A DNA stretch of 33,633 bases, taken from positions 1 to 33,633 of the forward strand of contig JACMQU010000082.1 in the NCBI GenBank assembly GCA_014376805.1. The letters run 5' to 3'. The DNA is from Bacteroidia bacterium. Lineage in GTDB: Bacteria > Bacteroidota > Bacteroidia > UKL13-3. A program made the position numbers and the translations under genes. The notes under the pieces were generated by a model that had not been told where the DNA came from, did not search any database, and saw nothing but the letters and a program-made list of their open reading frames with translations. Every line of letters starts with the position of its first letter. Position 1 is the stretch's first letter. Below, one piece after another: positions 15,988 through 27,500 of this stretch.

Positions 15988-16430
15988 TTAATACTTAATA
16001 AACCTACCTGTGTACACTACTTGCCCTAAATAATATCGCACTAGGTAATTTCCGGGAACCATAGAAGATATATTAACATAACCATCGCTTACCTTAAACT
16101 TCATTCCTTTGCCCTATGCATAAATTATAAGTATGTGGTATGTTTAGGTGCCGGGTAAAAAGATGTAATAAAGTTTTGCAAAGGCCGCACCCGCCAATAT
16201 TTAACGATGATTCCGAATGAGGCAGGCAGGCTTGCATATATTTACCGCCCAATAATTAGTTTAAACTGAATATAAGTTGTGTTGCCATAACGGGCCCTCC
16301 TTAATATTGGCAAAACCGAATTAAATGAGAGCAAACAGAAATACGAAAAAGAATTAACATCATTTGCTGTAAAGTCTACATCATAAATTAATTCTTTACC
16401 AATATAGGGTTCAAAATAAAGCGTTTAGTG
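15988..16430 (-). pseudogene. Decayed gene with a T9SS sorting-domain end
   Basis: Reading the minus strand to the stop at 15988 gives about 37 residues of a typical type A sorting-domain end: FKVSDGYVNISSMVPGNYLV, then VVYTGRFIKY. An in-frame stop near 16115 cuts the frame, and upstream stretches are open only in pieces in other frames (one, at about 16250-16430, includes YFEPYIGKELIYDVDF). I read this as the remnant of a T9SS-exported protein gene broken by several mutations. The identity of the N-terminal part is lost. Confidence 0.55.
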
Positions 16431-16710
16431 TATAGCTAATAATAAGATTGATTTTTGCAGGCTCAAAATTACCGCTTACCTATTTTACCCTGGCAGGTGT
16501 TAATTTCATTATGTATTTGTACAAAATAAATAACCTGAGATAAGCTGATAAAATAAAATTTTGCTGAGAGGTTTACATAATATTCCAATTAATTACATAC
16601 AATTAATTTTCCAATATTGTTATTTGTGAATAACAATTTTAAAAACACTCTTTAGTATTTCAATACGCCCATATTTATATAGTCACAGTTTTCTTAAACA
16701 TTTAATTCAT

Positions 16711-16740
16711 AAAAAAGCCCGGCGATTAGCCAGGCTTTCT
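16711..16740 (-). terminator. Terminator of ftsH
   Basis: On the minus strand the stem AAAGCCTGGC/GCCGGGCTTT (one G-T pair) with loop TAATC is followed by six T. It lies 37 nt after the ftsH stop. Confidence 0.85.
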
Positions 16741-16776
16741 TAAATAATTTTAAAGATCAGATCTCCATAATATTTC

Positions 16777-18795
16777 TTAAACAACATCGGCAATGCCGGT
16801 TGATGTTTCGTGCGGCATTACTTCAACCTTGGCTTCTTCCTCGGTATGCTTATCGTGTGGTCGTTTGCCTAAAATTTCAACAAGGTCAGCCTGAAGTAAG
16901 ATTTCACGTTTTAAAAGTATTTTTGCCAGTTCTTCCAGCTTACTGCGCTTTTCATTTAATAAAGCTTTTGTTTTTATGTAACAACTGTCAATTAATTTTC
17001 GCACTTCAATGTCTATTAATTCCGCTGTTCTTTCGCTAAAGGGTTTAATAAAGGTTTGCTCTTGGTTGGTATCATAAAAACTTACGTTTCCAATGGTTGC
17101 GTTCATACCATAAATAGTTACCATGCCATACGCCATTTTGGTTATGCGTTCCAAATCGTTTTGTGCACCGGTGCTAATGCGGCCGAAAATAATATCTTCT
17201 GCAACCCTTCCGCCTAAGGTCATACACATCATATTTTCTAATTGTTCGGTAGTGTACAGATATTGATCTTTAGGAAGGTACTGAGCATATCCTAAAGCCG
17301 CAACACCTCGCGGTACAATACTTACCTTTACTAATGGATCAACGCCTTCCAGAAACCATCCGGCAATTGCATGTCCGCTTTCATGGTAGGCTATTATTTC
17401 TTTTTCCTCCGGCGATATAATTTTATTTTTCTTTTCCAATCCGCCAATAATCCTGTCAACAGCATCCTGAAAATCCTGCATATCTACTTTATCTTTGTTG
17501 TTACGTGCAGCAATTAATGCCGACTCATTACATACATTGGCAATATCAGCACCTGCAAATCCAGCAGTCTGTATAGAAAGTTTCATCGGATCAACTCCTT
17601 CTGCCAGTTTCAATGGTTTTAAATGCACTTTAAAAATCTCCGCCCTTCCATTTAAATCCGGACGGTCAATAGAAATCTGTCGGTCAAAACGACCCGGACG
17701 TAACAAGGCAGAATCCAATATATCCGGACGATTTGTTGCCGCTAAAATAATCACACCCAGATCGGTTGCAAAACCATCCATTTCGGTTAATAACTGATTC
17801 AAGGTATTTTCGCGTTCATCATTACCGCCCTGAACCATAGATTTTCCCCTCGCCCTACCTACAGCATCAATTTCATCTATAAAAATTATACAAGGTGCTT
17901 TTTCTTTGGCCTGTTTAAAAAGATCGCGCACTCTACTAGCACCCACTCCAACAAACATTTCAACAAAATCTGACCCTGATAAAGAAAAGAAAGGAACACC
18001 AGCTTCACCCGCAACTGCTTTAGCAAGCAAGGTTTTACCTGTTCCGGGAGGACCAACCAGTAAAGCTCCTTTTGGAATTTTACCACCCAGATTTGTATAT
18101 TTCTTTGGATTCTTTAAAAAGTCAACAATTTCCATTACCTCAACTTTGGCTTCATCTAAACCGGCCACATCTTTAAAGGTAATATTTACACGGGCATCTT
18201 TATCAAACAACTGCGCTCTGCTTTTTCCTATATTAAAAATTTGTCCACCGGCACCACCGGCACCACCACCCATGCGCCGCATTACAAACATCCATAAACC
18301 TATTAACAGAACAAATGGCAATAACCAACCTATAATATCGCCAAGGTAATTGTGTTGAGTGGCTGTTTCAAGTATTATTCTTTCATTGGCCGGGTAAGCT
18401 TCCTGGCGTTTGTTCAGGTCTGTTTCAAAACTGCCTGCATCACTTATTTCAAAAGTATAATGCGGACCTACATCATCGCCAAACATTCCGCGATCTTTCA
18501 GGTCTTTATATTTTTCATTTTTTAACGCATCCTTTTTTAAATAAATTTCAACCTTATCTTTATTAATCAACACTACCTTTTCAATATCATGAGATGGCAA
18601 TATTTCTGTAAGGAATTTAGTTCTGGTAGTTTTCATTGCCACATCTCTGGGCATAAACTCAATGGCAATAAATACCACTGCAATAATTCCATAAATCCAA
18701 TAAAAATTAAACTTAGGCATTACCGGGGGTAATTTAGGCCTTTTGCTTTTGTTATCGTTATTTTCCGTGATGCTGTCTTTATTCGTATCTGCCAT
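16777..18795 (-). CDS. ftsH: ATP-dependent zinc metalloprotease FtsH (672 aa)
   Basis: This is the membrane-anchored AAA+ protease that degrades misfolded membrane proteins and short-lived regulators. It has two membrane segments (about 32-48 and 153-172) flanking a periplasmic domain, then a Gly-rich linker ([10 protein letters not shown]). The AAA domain has Walker A GPPGTGKT (248-255), Walker B IIFIDEID (303-310) and an SRH ending RPGRFDR (366-372). The M41 peptidase has HESGH (471-475), and Asp547 in GAQNDLER is the probable third zinc ligand. Length is normal. The gene lies 72 nt after the conserved gene at 18868, which is probably cotranscribed, and a strong terminator follows. Confidence 0.98.
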   Translation of the reverse strand: MADTNKDSITENNDNKSKRPKLPPVMPKFNFYWIYGIIAVVFIAIEFMPRDVAMKTTRTKFLTEILPSHDIEKVVLINKDKVEIYLKKDALKNEKYKDLKDRGMFGDDVGPHYTFEISDAGSFETDLNKRQEAYPANERIILETATQHNYLGDIIGWLLPFVLLIGLWMFVMRRMGGGAGGAGGQIFNIGKSRAQLFDKDARVNITFKDVAGLDEAKVEVMEIVDFLKNPKKYTNLGGKIPKGALLVGPPGTGKTLLAKAVAGEAGVPFFSLSGSDFVEMFVGVGASRVRDLFKQAKEKAPCIIFIDEIDAVGRARGKSMVQGGNDERENTLNQLLTEMDGFATDLGVIILAATNRPDILDSALLRPGRFDRQISIDRPDLNGRAEIFKVHLKPLKLAEGVDPMKLSIQTAGFAGADIANVCNESALIAARNNKDKVDMQDFQDAVDRIIGGLEKKNKIISPEEKEIIAYHESGHAIAGWFLEGVDPLVKVSIVPRGVAALGYAQYLPKDQYLYTTEQLENMMCMTLGGRVAEDIIFGRISTGAQNDLERITKMAYGMVTIYGMNATIGNVSFYDTNQEQTFIKPFSERTAELIDIEVRKLIDSCYIKTKALLNEKRSKLEELAKILLKREILLQADLVEILGKRPHDKHTEEEAKVEVMPHETSTGIADVV

Positions 18796-18867
18796 GTTTT
18801 TGTATTTGGGCTACTCTGTTATAAGTTGCTAAAATGAGAATTTGTTTTAAAATATCTGGGGGTATTT

Positions 18868-19365
18868 TTAAGCCTGAACCAAAAATACAATTTGTTTGCT
18901 GATCCAATTTTGCTGAAGTGGTTGCAACCAGTTGGATAAAAAATCTGATTTATGTTGAACCAAAGGATTAAATGCAATTGTTTGCCCTGTTAAAATACCC
19001 GCATTAATAGCCTCCTGCAAAGTTTTTTTGTTATATGTTGTAACTTGGTTATCTGTTAAGGTTTGAACCGCTAAACGGTTAAAAAAATCAAGCTGATATT
19101 TGTTATTAATTGTTTTTATTAATTGAACCGATTTATCAATACCACAACCGCTTATTTCAGAATGGGCCTCATCAACCATAATAACAACAAACTGGTTGTA
19201 AAGTATTGCCGCTTCTGCCTTTAAAGCGCGCTCATGTGCTGTCCAGCTTTGCACAAAATCTGTTAATTCTGCTTGTATCGCATGTTCTTCTGCCGAACTT
19301 AATTGCCGGTTAGCGGCATAAATCCATGTTCTGGCGTTATTTGGCATGCTTGAAAAAATTTCCAT
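18868..19365 (-). CDS. Conserved Bacteroidota protein, function unknown (165 aa)
   Basis: The sequence fits a family conserved in Bacteroidota and often misnamed 'ABC transporter ATPase' in databases. It shows no Walker motifs, so that name is not supported. Recognisable family traits are RTWIYAANRQLS near the start, FVQSWTAHERALKA (37-50), YNQFVVIMVDEAHSEISGCG with Ser-Gly-Cys-Gly (56-75), and IAFNPLVQHK near the C-terminus. It is soluble with no signal. It lies directly upstream of ftsH on the same strand with a 72-nt gap. The start ATG at 19365 gives the family's usual beginning; a Met six codons later (MPNN) is also possible. Confidence 0.8.
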   Translation of the reverse strand: MEIFSSMPNNARTWIYAANRQLSSAEEHAIQAELTDFVQSWTAHERALKAEAAILYNQFVVIMVDEAHSEISGCGIDKSVQLIKTINNKYQLDFFNRLAVQTLTDNQVTTYNKKTLQEAINAGILTGQTIAFNPLVQHKSDFLSNWLQPLQQNWISKQIVFLVQA

Positions 19366-19585
19366 TAAAAAATATTATTCTACGAAAATACCAAAAATTA
19401 CGCCATTGACAGTTTGGCAGCGGGATTTATTTTTAAAATTTTCAAAAAATCTTTTATCGTCTTGTCTGTTGCCCGGTTTAATATAGCTAAATTTAACGTT
19501 GTAAGTTAGTTTTTTAGATTTTTGATGAGCGCTAACCGATTAAATAACTATTTTCGAAGCCGCTTAGGTGAGTGAGTTTTTATTT

Positions 19586-20848
19586 ATGGCAAATACGCAA
19601 AGTCCAGAAGATATTGTTATTATTGGTGCAGGGCCAGCCGGTTGTGCCACCTCCTTTTTTTTAAGCAAATTAAAAATACCTCATACCATTATAGATAAGG
19701 CTGTATTTCCGCGGGATAAAGTTTGTGGAGACGCTTTAAGTGGAAAAGTGGTTTATGTATTTAAACAATTAGATGAAACTTTATTAGATACTTTCTCTAA
19801 TCAACCACAAAGCTTTTTACCAAGCTGGGGTGTAAAATTTGTTGCCCCTAACGGAAAGTCTATTAACATTCCTTTTAAAAGTGATGTAAGTAATGAGAAA
19901 CATGCGCCAGGATTTATTAGCAAACGCATAGATTTTGATTATGAGCTTTTTAAAATGCTTGACCCGGCTTATGCAAACATCCATCAGGGCACGCTGCTAA
20001 AAACCATCGAAAGATCTGATAGTGGAATTAACCTGTATTGTGAAAATGAAGTAAGCAAAAAACCCCTGCATTTTAAAAATGTAAAATTAGTAATCGGTGC
20101 AGAGGGTGATCGCTCTGCAGTAGCTAAACAACTGGGTTCAATAAAAAAAGAAAACGAACATTATTGTGCAGGCATAAGAGCCTATTATAAAGGAGTTACA
20201 GATATGCATTCTCAAAACTTTATAGAACTGCATTTTCTTGAAGAATTGTTGCCCGGTTACTTTTGGATTTTTCCTTTGCCGAATGGCATGGCCAATGTAG
20301 GTGCTGGTATGCTAAGTTCAACGGTGAGTAAAAAACGGATTAACCTGAAAGCAGATATGTTAAGAGCCATTAAAGACAATCCGAATATAAATGAAAGGTT
20401 TAAGAATGCAACTCTTTGCGGAAAAGTTGAAGGATGGGGACTTCCTTTAGGTTCAAAAAAACGTGAAATTAGCGGTGATAACTTTCTTTTAACAGGTGAT
20501 GCTGCGAGCTTAATTGATCCTTTTACAGGGGAAGGTATTGGTAATGCCATGTATAGTGGCATGCTGGCAGCTTCACATATTCAAAACTGCCTTAACAATA
20601 ACAGGTTTGATGCAGCCTATAATAAGGCGTATGATTTAGCTTTCTTTAGCCGTCAATGGGATGAATTAAAACTTAGCCATACCATGCAGAAATTATGCAA
20701 ATACCCGTGGCTTTTTAATTTTGTAGTTAACAAAGCAAATAAAAATAAAACCCTTAGAGATACCATCAGTTGTATGTTTGAAGACCTGGATATGCGCGCC
20801 AAACTGAGAAGCCCTAAATTTTATTTGCAGTTATTGTTTAATGATTAG
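19586..20848 (+). CDS. Geranylgeranyl-reductase-family FAD-dependent oxidoreductase (420 aa)
   Basis: This is a flavoprotein of the geranylgeranyl reductase/halogenase-like group. It has the FAD-binding GAGPAGCATSFFLSK motif near the N-terminus, then FPRDKVCGDALSG (the family's P-R-x-K-x-C-G-D/G signature), VIGAEGDRSAVAK in the middle, and LTGDAASLIDPFTGEGIGNA, the second FAD motif. It should reduce double bonds of an isoprenoid or similar lipid; the substrate (quinone tail, lipid or other) cannot be told. I chose ATG 19586 over a GTG at 19568, because the FAD motif then begins about 15 residues in, as usual. It is divergent from the 165-aa gene and convergent with the O-methyltransferase. 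Confidence 0.88.
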   Translation: MANTQSPEDIVIIGAGPAGCATSFFLSKLKIPHTIIDKAVFPRDKVCGDALSGKVVYVFKQLDETLLDTFSNQPQSFLPSWGVKFVAPNGKSINIPFKSDVSNEKHAPGFISKRIDFDYELFKMLDPAYANIHQGTLLKTIERSDSGINLYCENEVSKKPLHFKNVKLVIGAEGDRSAVAKQLGSIKKENEHYCAGIRAYYKGVTDMHSQNFIELHFLEELLPGYFWIFPLPNGMANVGAGMLSSTVSKKRINLKADMLRAIKDNPNINERFKNATLCGKVEGWGLPLGSKKREISGDNFLLTGDAASLIDPFTGEGIGNAMYSGMLAASHIQNCLNNNRFDAAYNKAYDLAFFSRQWDELKLSHTMQKLCKYPWLFNFVVNKANKNKTLRDTISCMFEDLDMRAKLRSPKFYLQLLFND

Positions 20849-20887
20849 CTTTTTAGGTATCAAAAAGTTATCGCTGGTTTATAATGT

Positions 20888-21538
20888 TTAGCCTGTGCGC
20901 TTTCTAATAATCATTAGCCCATCTCTTAAAGGTAATAACATATTCTCAACTCTTTCATCTGTCTGTATTTTTTTATTAAAAGCATCCATCGCCCGGGCAT
21001 CTTTATCTTTATTCAGTTCAACTTCATTAACAACTTTACCATTCCATAAAACATTATCTGCTATAATATATCCTCCCGGTTTAATCCGGTTTATTAGTAA
21101 GTCATAATATTTATGATAAGAAGTTTTATCGGCATCAATAAAAACAAGATCAAATGTTTGAGTTAAAGTCTGGATGACTTTAAACGCATCTCCGATGATT
21201 ACCTGTATTTTTTTTTCAAATCCCGCATTGGCAATATGCGTTCTCACCACCTGTTCCAACTCTGGATTATTGTCTATAGTAACCAGCTTACCATTTTTAC
21301 TAAGTCCTTCGGCAAGGCATATAGCAGAGTAACCTGTAAAAGTGCCTATTTCAAGTATATCATCGGGACTTATCATCTTACTCATCATTGCTAAAAACCT
21401 ACCTTGTAAGTGGCCACTTAACATGCGGGGCTGTAATACATTTGCATAAGTAAACCTGTTTAGCTTATGTAATGTTTCACTTTCATCAGAGCTATACATT
21501 TCGCAGTATTGACTGATGGTATCAGAAATAATTTCCAT
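20888..21538 (-). CDS. Class I SAM-dependent O-methyltransferase, family 3 type (216 aa)
   Basis: This is a small soluble methyltransferase of the catechol/caffeoyl-CoA O-methyltransferase type (Methyltransf_3). The SAM-binding motif I is ILEIGTFTGYSA (61-72), the acidic residue after strand 2 is in LVTIDNNPE, and the metal-binding motif is LVFIDADK (131-138) with Asp161-Asn162 in IIADNVLWNG, typical of the divalent-cation-dependent members. The substrate is unknown. The start ATG is 2 nt after the sprA stop, so it is probably the last gene of a ruvA-sprA-methyltransferase operon. Confidence 0.9.
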   Translation of the reverse strand: MEIISDTISQYCEMYSSDESETLHKLNRFTYANVLQPRMLSGHLQGRFLAMMSKMISPDDILEIGTFTGYSAICLAEGLSKNGKLVTIDNNPELEQVVRTHIANAGFEKKIQVIIGDAFKVIQTLTQTFDLVFIDADKTSYHKYYDLLINRIKPGGYIIADNVLWNGKVVNEVELNKDKDARAMDAFNKKIQTDERVENMLLPLRDGLMIIRKRTG

Positions 21539-21540
21539 TA

Positions 21541-24500
21541 TTATTGTATGGTATAACGGATAGAAAACCCTCCGCTGGTAATAACCGTGGGGAATGAATT
21601 GGATGTAAAAGGATTGGTTTGGCGTCTGTCGTAAAAAATACGAAGCATTAATTTTTCATTGATCATATAATCAATTTGGGGTTTTATGCTGTAAACAGTT
21701 TGACCGAGTACGGGATCATTGCTGGGTCTGTCTAGATTTCTTATTTTTGTTTGATTTTCACGGATCGTAAAATCGAATCTGAAATTTATATCATTCGTAA
21801 GCTGTCGTCTGCGGCCTGCAATAGGAAAAGGAATCACTAATTTTGTTGTGCGGTAACCAATTCCAAAAACAAATTCTTCTCCTTTCTGCTCATTCAGTTG
21901 CCGGTTCCCTAGTGCAAAGTTTAGCGTTCGGTCTTTATTGTATTTTACTGAAGCAGTAACATTATTATTCAGCGTTACATCAATTCCAATCAATGGGCCA
22001 AATCTTTCGGTAATAGAGATCTGCCTTATTACATAACCAGGCGTATAATCCTTGCTTAAGGTGGTATTTCTAACGGTATCAATTACAGTTTGAAAACCCG
22101 CCACGTTATAAGTTGACTGATAGGCATGCTGGATATTAATATTGGAGGCGAACTCTTTTATTGCTTTTATCTTACTTAAGCCATTGTAAGTAACTTTCCA
22201 GTTTGGAATAGGGAAATTCTGAAAAGGACTAAGTGCGACTGTTGAGGCTGACTTTCCCTGATAGGCTGCCAAAAACGCAGGAATCAAAACATCCTGTTGA
22301 TAAGGGCCAAAACCCTCAGGGAAAGTATCTGAAGGAATTGCTATACCACGTTGTAAGGCCAGTCGTCGGGCAATATCAATCCTGTTCTTTTCAAACTGTT
22401 GAAAAACTTCCGTTACGCCATCATTGTTTTCTTTGGAGAATGCTGTTCGTATAATACTGTAACTTATACTATAACTTCCCTGTTCTATAGGCTTTCCAAA
22501 ATCGCGGTAGGTTCCTCCATTACTATCCGGATCATACCTGAAATAAGCTGTGGTGGATTTTGAATAATTTTTGGAAACATTCAATTCTATCCTAAAATCT
22601 TCTAAAGGCTCAACCAATGCTCTTGCCGTTATGGCTTCCTGGTAATTTTGTACATAAGGATTTACAATTCGCGGATCTGAACTAACCCAGCCATTTTTAG
22701 CTGCTTTAAAACGATAATTAGGATCTTGCAAACCAAAAATAAAATCAAACCCGGGAGCATTGTTATTAAAGTTCTGTCCGATATATTGCGGCCGTGGATT
22801 AAAGCCGGGTAATAATGTTCCCTGAATTTTGCTGTAAGTACCACTCATGTTCTTTATACTGGTGAGCAGTTTAATTGGTAAGGTAACCCACAATGGATAG
22901 TTGTCCCGGGAGGTTTCTTCTTTGGCTTTTTTAATTCCCTTTTTATCGCCTTCAGCTATGGGTGTTTTCGATTTTGGTTTGGCAGGGGCCGGTTGGCCCG
23001 GGTTATTTATTTTTCTTAAAATTTCGAATTTATTATAGAGTGAGGCGAAATTTAAATTAGTATTCCATTGCTGCTGTTGCGAATTCTGTATTGTATTGCC
23101 AAGGCTGTCGGCGGCCGGAGGTGCCTGTAACCATTGATAATTTACTGTATAATTATAACTCAACTGGCTAACCCAGGCCATATAAGGTAATTTGTTAATG
23201 GGAATATTATAATCTATCCGGGCTGTCTGATCATATTTAGTTGTTCTTCCTCCATTCCAGAAATTATGTTTAATGCTATCATTTTTCTCAGGAGTTGATG
23301 CATCAATTTTACCTCTCGGCTCATCAATCCTTGCATCTAAAGTAGCGTTATAATTAACTTTAATATTTTTTGTAAGATCCCACCTCATTTCATAATTACG
23401 GCGCATAGTAAACATCTTATCAAATAACACCGGCAGAATTGTTTCTTTACTATCATTGTTACGGTTCAGCAATTCGCCATACCGCCTGTCTGCTTCTACC
23501 CTTACTCCCCAACTTGCCGGTAAATAATTCAGGCTAAACTCCTTAATCAGTTCCAGATTCTTGTTGCTTAATTTTTTAAATGGTTCAAACGGCTTATTAA
23601 CGAATGTATAATTATACGTTACCATTCCCTTATAATTTCTTAATAAGTTATAATCTACAGTTTGATTGCGCCTGAAATTTTCATTAAAGGAATAAGTGAA
23701 AGTAAAGTTCTCAATATCCCAGGGATAAGCAGCTTTTGAACCTACCCGATTCTTTCTTACATTGGTAAAATTAAAACTTTTCCTGGCTGTATAGTCATCT
23801 GATGCCCTGCTTATTTGACTGCTCCTCTCAGGGTTTGTTGTTTCATTGATCTCCTTTTGCAATTTAGTATCCGGATTTAAAGGATTGTAAAATGGCCTGA
23901 TTAAAGTGTTTCCATAAGAGAAAAAAAATGGAATGGATAATCCTGAATTTACGGGAAAGAATTTGCCTAACTCAAAATTTGTTTGCAGATCATACTGATA
24001 GTTATCACTTAAATTTCTTTCCAGTAATTTTTTATCAATTCCACCCCACCCAACTCCTTTATAGCTTCCACTTACAGAAACACTACCAAAATCGGCAAGT
24101 TTAGCCACAACTCTACCGTTTGCCGCATCTCCGCCCCGGGTATTAAAATCAGTCATCCGAAGTTCATTAAACCATACTTCAGAACACTTTGAAAAGCCAT
24201 CGTCTGTATTACTTCCAGGGATGCGTTTTGGATTTCTTACCCCTAACATAAATACTTTACACTGACTAAAATCAGGAAGGCCTACAACGGTATAAGTTCC
24301 ATTACCAACCTTGCGGTTATAAGGAGAAGTAAATGCCCAGTTGCTGTTTGTACGGGCAATTTTTGTGTTTATCATTTCTTCCAGCGAAATAGTCATTTCA
24401 TTAATCTGCGGCCAGATAACTGAAGGATCAAATGCGCCCTCGGGTGTAATACTTAAAGGTATTTCATATTCATAGTAATTATTGGTAAGGTCGGTTCCAA

Positions 24501-27500
24501 AACGAATAAAGGCTGTTAATTCATTAGACTTCACATTTTTTCCTTCAGCGTGTAAAAACATCCGTAAAGTTCCATATTGGCGAAGATCTAGTGTGGAGTT
24601 TTTGAATACTGCCCTTGCATCTCCATCTTTTAAATTGCAGGTGAGCAAACTAATTGACTGTTCATTTTGCTGAATACTATTTGGCGAACTAAAATCTATT
24701 TCGCGTTGAATACCCGGAGGTACTTTATAAATAATAGGCTTACGTGCACTGTTTTTCTCAATATTTACTGTTGATACCACAAACTGCGTATTATCTGTGG
24801 GATCAATAGGTTTGTGTTCTCCACCGGCTTCCAGGTTATTTAAATATTTGCGCCAATCGGCCCTTACTAATTGCAAAGAGGCGAAACGTAAAACTGTTGG
24901 TTCAGCAAAACCACGCATATACATACGCATAAAACGGATAGATTTAAAATCATTGATCTCCCCTACTTTGCGTTCAAATTCTCTAACAGGAATTTTTAGT
25001 TGATACCATATTTCTGAAGCATAGGTTCCATTAACGAATTTAGCAGATACCGTATGCGTATCTGTAACATAATTTCTTCCTATAGTAAAGGCATTTCGGG
25101 CAATTTCAATTTTGTACTGGAAATAATCTTCAACACTGTTAACGGTATAGTCTTTGTTTAGATCTTCATTATCCGGAAAATTGGTTGATGCTGTTGGATA
25201 AGCTTCATCCTTAAGCGATTGATCTACTGTTTTTGAATTGCCCTGATGGCGATTAAATTTGCGGTAACGATCGAGTAAACCAAGTTGCTTCCCATCATAT
25301 TCCTTTCCCAGGTAATAATGGTAATCGTCATTAGAAGGATCGGCAGAAACGGCTGCATAAGCCGAATCAGAGAGTCTGGCTTTTAGTTGTTGTAAATAAG
25401 AAGAGCTAAAAAATGTTTTTTCATCGTCATCATTTAAACCGTCTAAACCAATATCCTGCCTTTGGCGCGAATCTGGATTTGCATCAAAAGCATAATTAAT
25501 AACGGGTGCCTTTGGTACCCTGCCCCAAACGGTAGAATCTGTTAAAGAAAGTGGATCTATATCATTGCTTTTGGGCAAACCGTTTTCGGCAGATCTCCGG
25601 TTATCGCGCAAAATATCTTCAGAAATATTTCCCAGGTTCAGGTATAAATAGCCCTTATCAACACTATTTGGTTTGTCGGCAAAAGGATCCATTACCCAAA
25701 CTTCTATATAATCAATATTTGCCTGTTCAAAATCGTTCTGATCAATTTTTCTCATAATGCCACCCCAGTTGTTTGCAGGATTTTTTAGAGTACCATCAGG
25801 GTTTACATCATTTATATTGTAGTTATAAGGGCCTTTTTCTGAAGGGAAAAAAGATAAATCCAATGTAGGTAATGTGGTAGGTAAACCTTGTTGAATTTGT
25901 TTACTCGGAAAAACATCCTGTTGCAAAACTTCGCGGGTGTTATGTGTTGAAAGCGCATTTGGATTTGAGGTTAAATGTTTAGGGGTGTACGTATCATTGC
26001 GCCAAAAAGTAGTTGCAATTGTGTACCAGGCAAGGTTGGCTCGTTTGAACCCATAATCAAGGTGCCCTAAAGAATTTCCTTCCGGAAAAAGTTCAGGCTG
26101 CCCCTGCGGCGTGCTGGCAAGCGACCAGGCATTACCCATCCGCAAATCAAATGGTGTTTCTGCACCTTCAAAATCATCTATATAAGCCGTGCCTTTTTGG
26201 TTAAGTGCTTTTTGAATCCCTGGTATTAACCGCGCATACTCACCCGAAACGGTAAAGTTCGACATCTCTTTAGTTTGAATAAAGGGCAGTTTATCAACCA
26301 GTTTGGTTAAAAAAGGCGACTGCCGTGTATAGGTTCCATCTAAACCAACTATGGCATTTGATATGGGTTCTTCACCAATATTAACTTTTGGTGTAAGTGG
26401 CCGCTCATTTAAATACATTAATGTTGATCCGAAAATAAGGTCTTTGCTATATTTATAATCCAAACGGGCTCCAATGAGGCTCTTTTGCTGAATCTGAAAT
26501 AGGTTATTACTTTCGGAAGAAACTTTAATTACAGCACCCGAATTTAACAAAGCAGTATTCACAATTTTAACCCTACCCAGGTTATAGTCTACAATAAAAT
26601 CTGAATTTTCTGTTAATGGTGTTCCGTTTGCAGTAACTTTAACAGAACCCCGGGGCACATTGGTTGAACCCAGAGAGATTTCATTTGTAGTAGAACCCTG
26701 GTAGGTTCCTCTAATAAAAAACTTATTAAACTGAGGCAGTTGAACAGCAGCAAAACGGGTTGAATCATAAAGAGCAAAGTAACAATAATAGTTAGCCAGG
26801 GTTGGATCATTGATGAATTTTTTCTCCAGGTATTTACCAAAGGGTTCAACAGATGGTAAGAAAATTCTGCCTGTTTGAGAGTTGATCGTAACACCTTCAA
26901 TATAATCAAACAATCCATCAGGGGTTCTTTCCTGTTGCGTGTTTAAATTGTCGAGGTTAAATACAGTGAGTAAAGGACTTCCGCTCAGTAGTGGTTCATT
27001 TTTAACAGGCAGATAATTTAAATCAGCTCCCGAAGGATCATCGGCATAAACAATATTTAGTTTAAAGTCTTTGGGCTGAACCTGAAAAGACCCTAAAGAA
27101 TAAACATTCTTCATCATCAGATCCCAGATAGGAAGATCGGGCCTGAGAGACGGACCTTTCAGCATTTTCAAAAACAGAATTTCGGGTTTTGTGGTATTGC
27201 GCGGAACATCCTGGCTAAACTCTCCTACCTTAAATGGCACGCCACTAATAGTACCCTCAAAAGCCACGTTTAAAATATCATCATTATTTAGGGCTTGGTT
27301 CAAAGAAACATACCCAAGCCGAGGGTTAAAGGAATACTCATTTGGGCCCAGTTGACGAGCATAATTAACAATCTGATATTGGGTAATGGGCTTTAAACCT
27401 GTAGTGGAAAAATCTGCAGAAAGGTTATTTTCTATTTCATAACTGGCTCTGTATTTGGCTGCACTCCCTACATTTCCATAGCCATTTAAATAGCTGTATA

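Noticed and set aside
17906..18349. A 147-codon plus-strand frame inside ftsH
   Set aside because: It is the opposite-strand shadow of the AAA domain; the Pro/Ser-rich product is typical of such shadows.
18868..19365. ABC transporter ATPase, the common database name for this family
   Set aside because: No Walker A, Walker B or signature motif is present.
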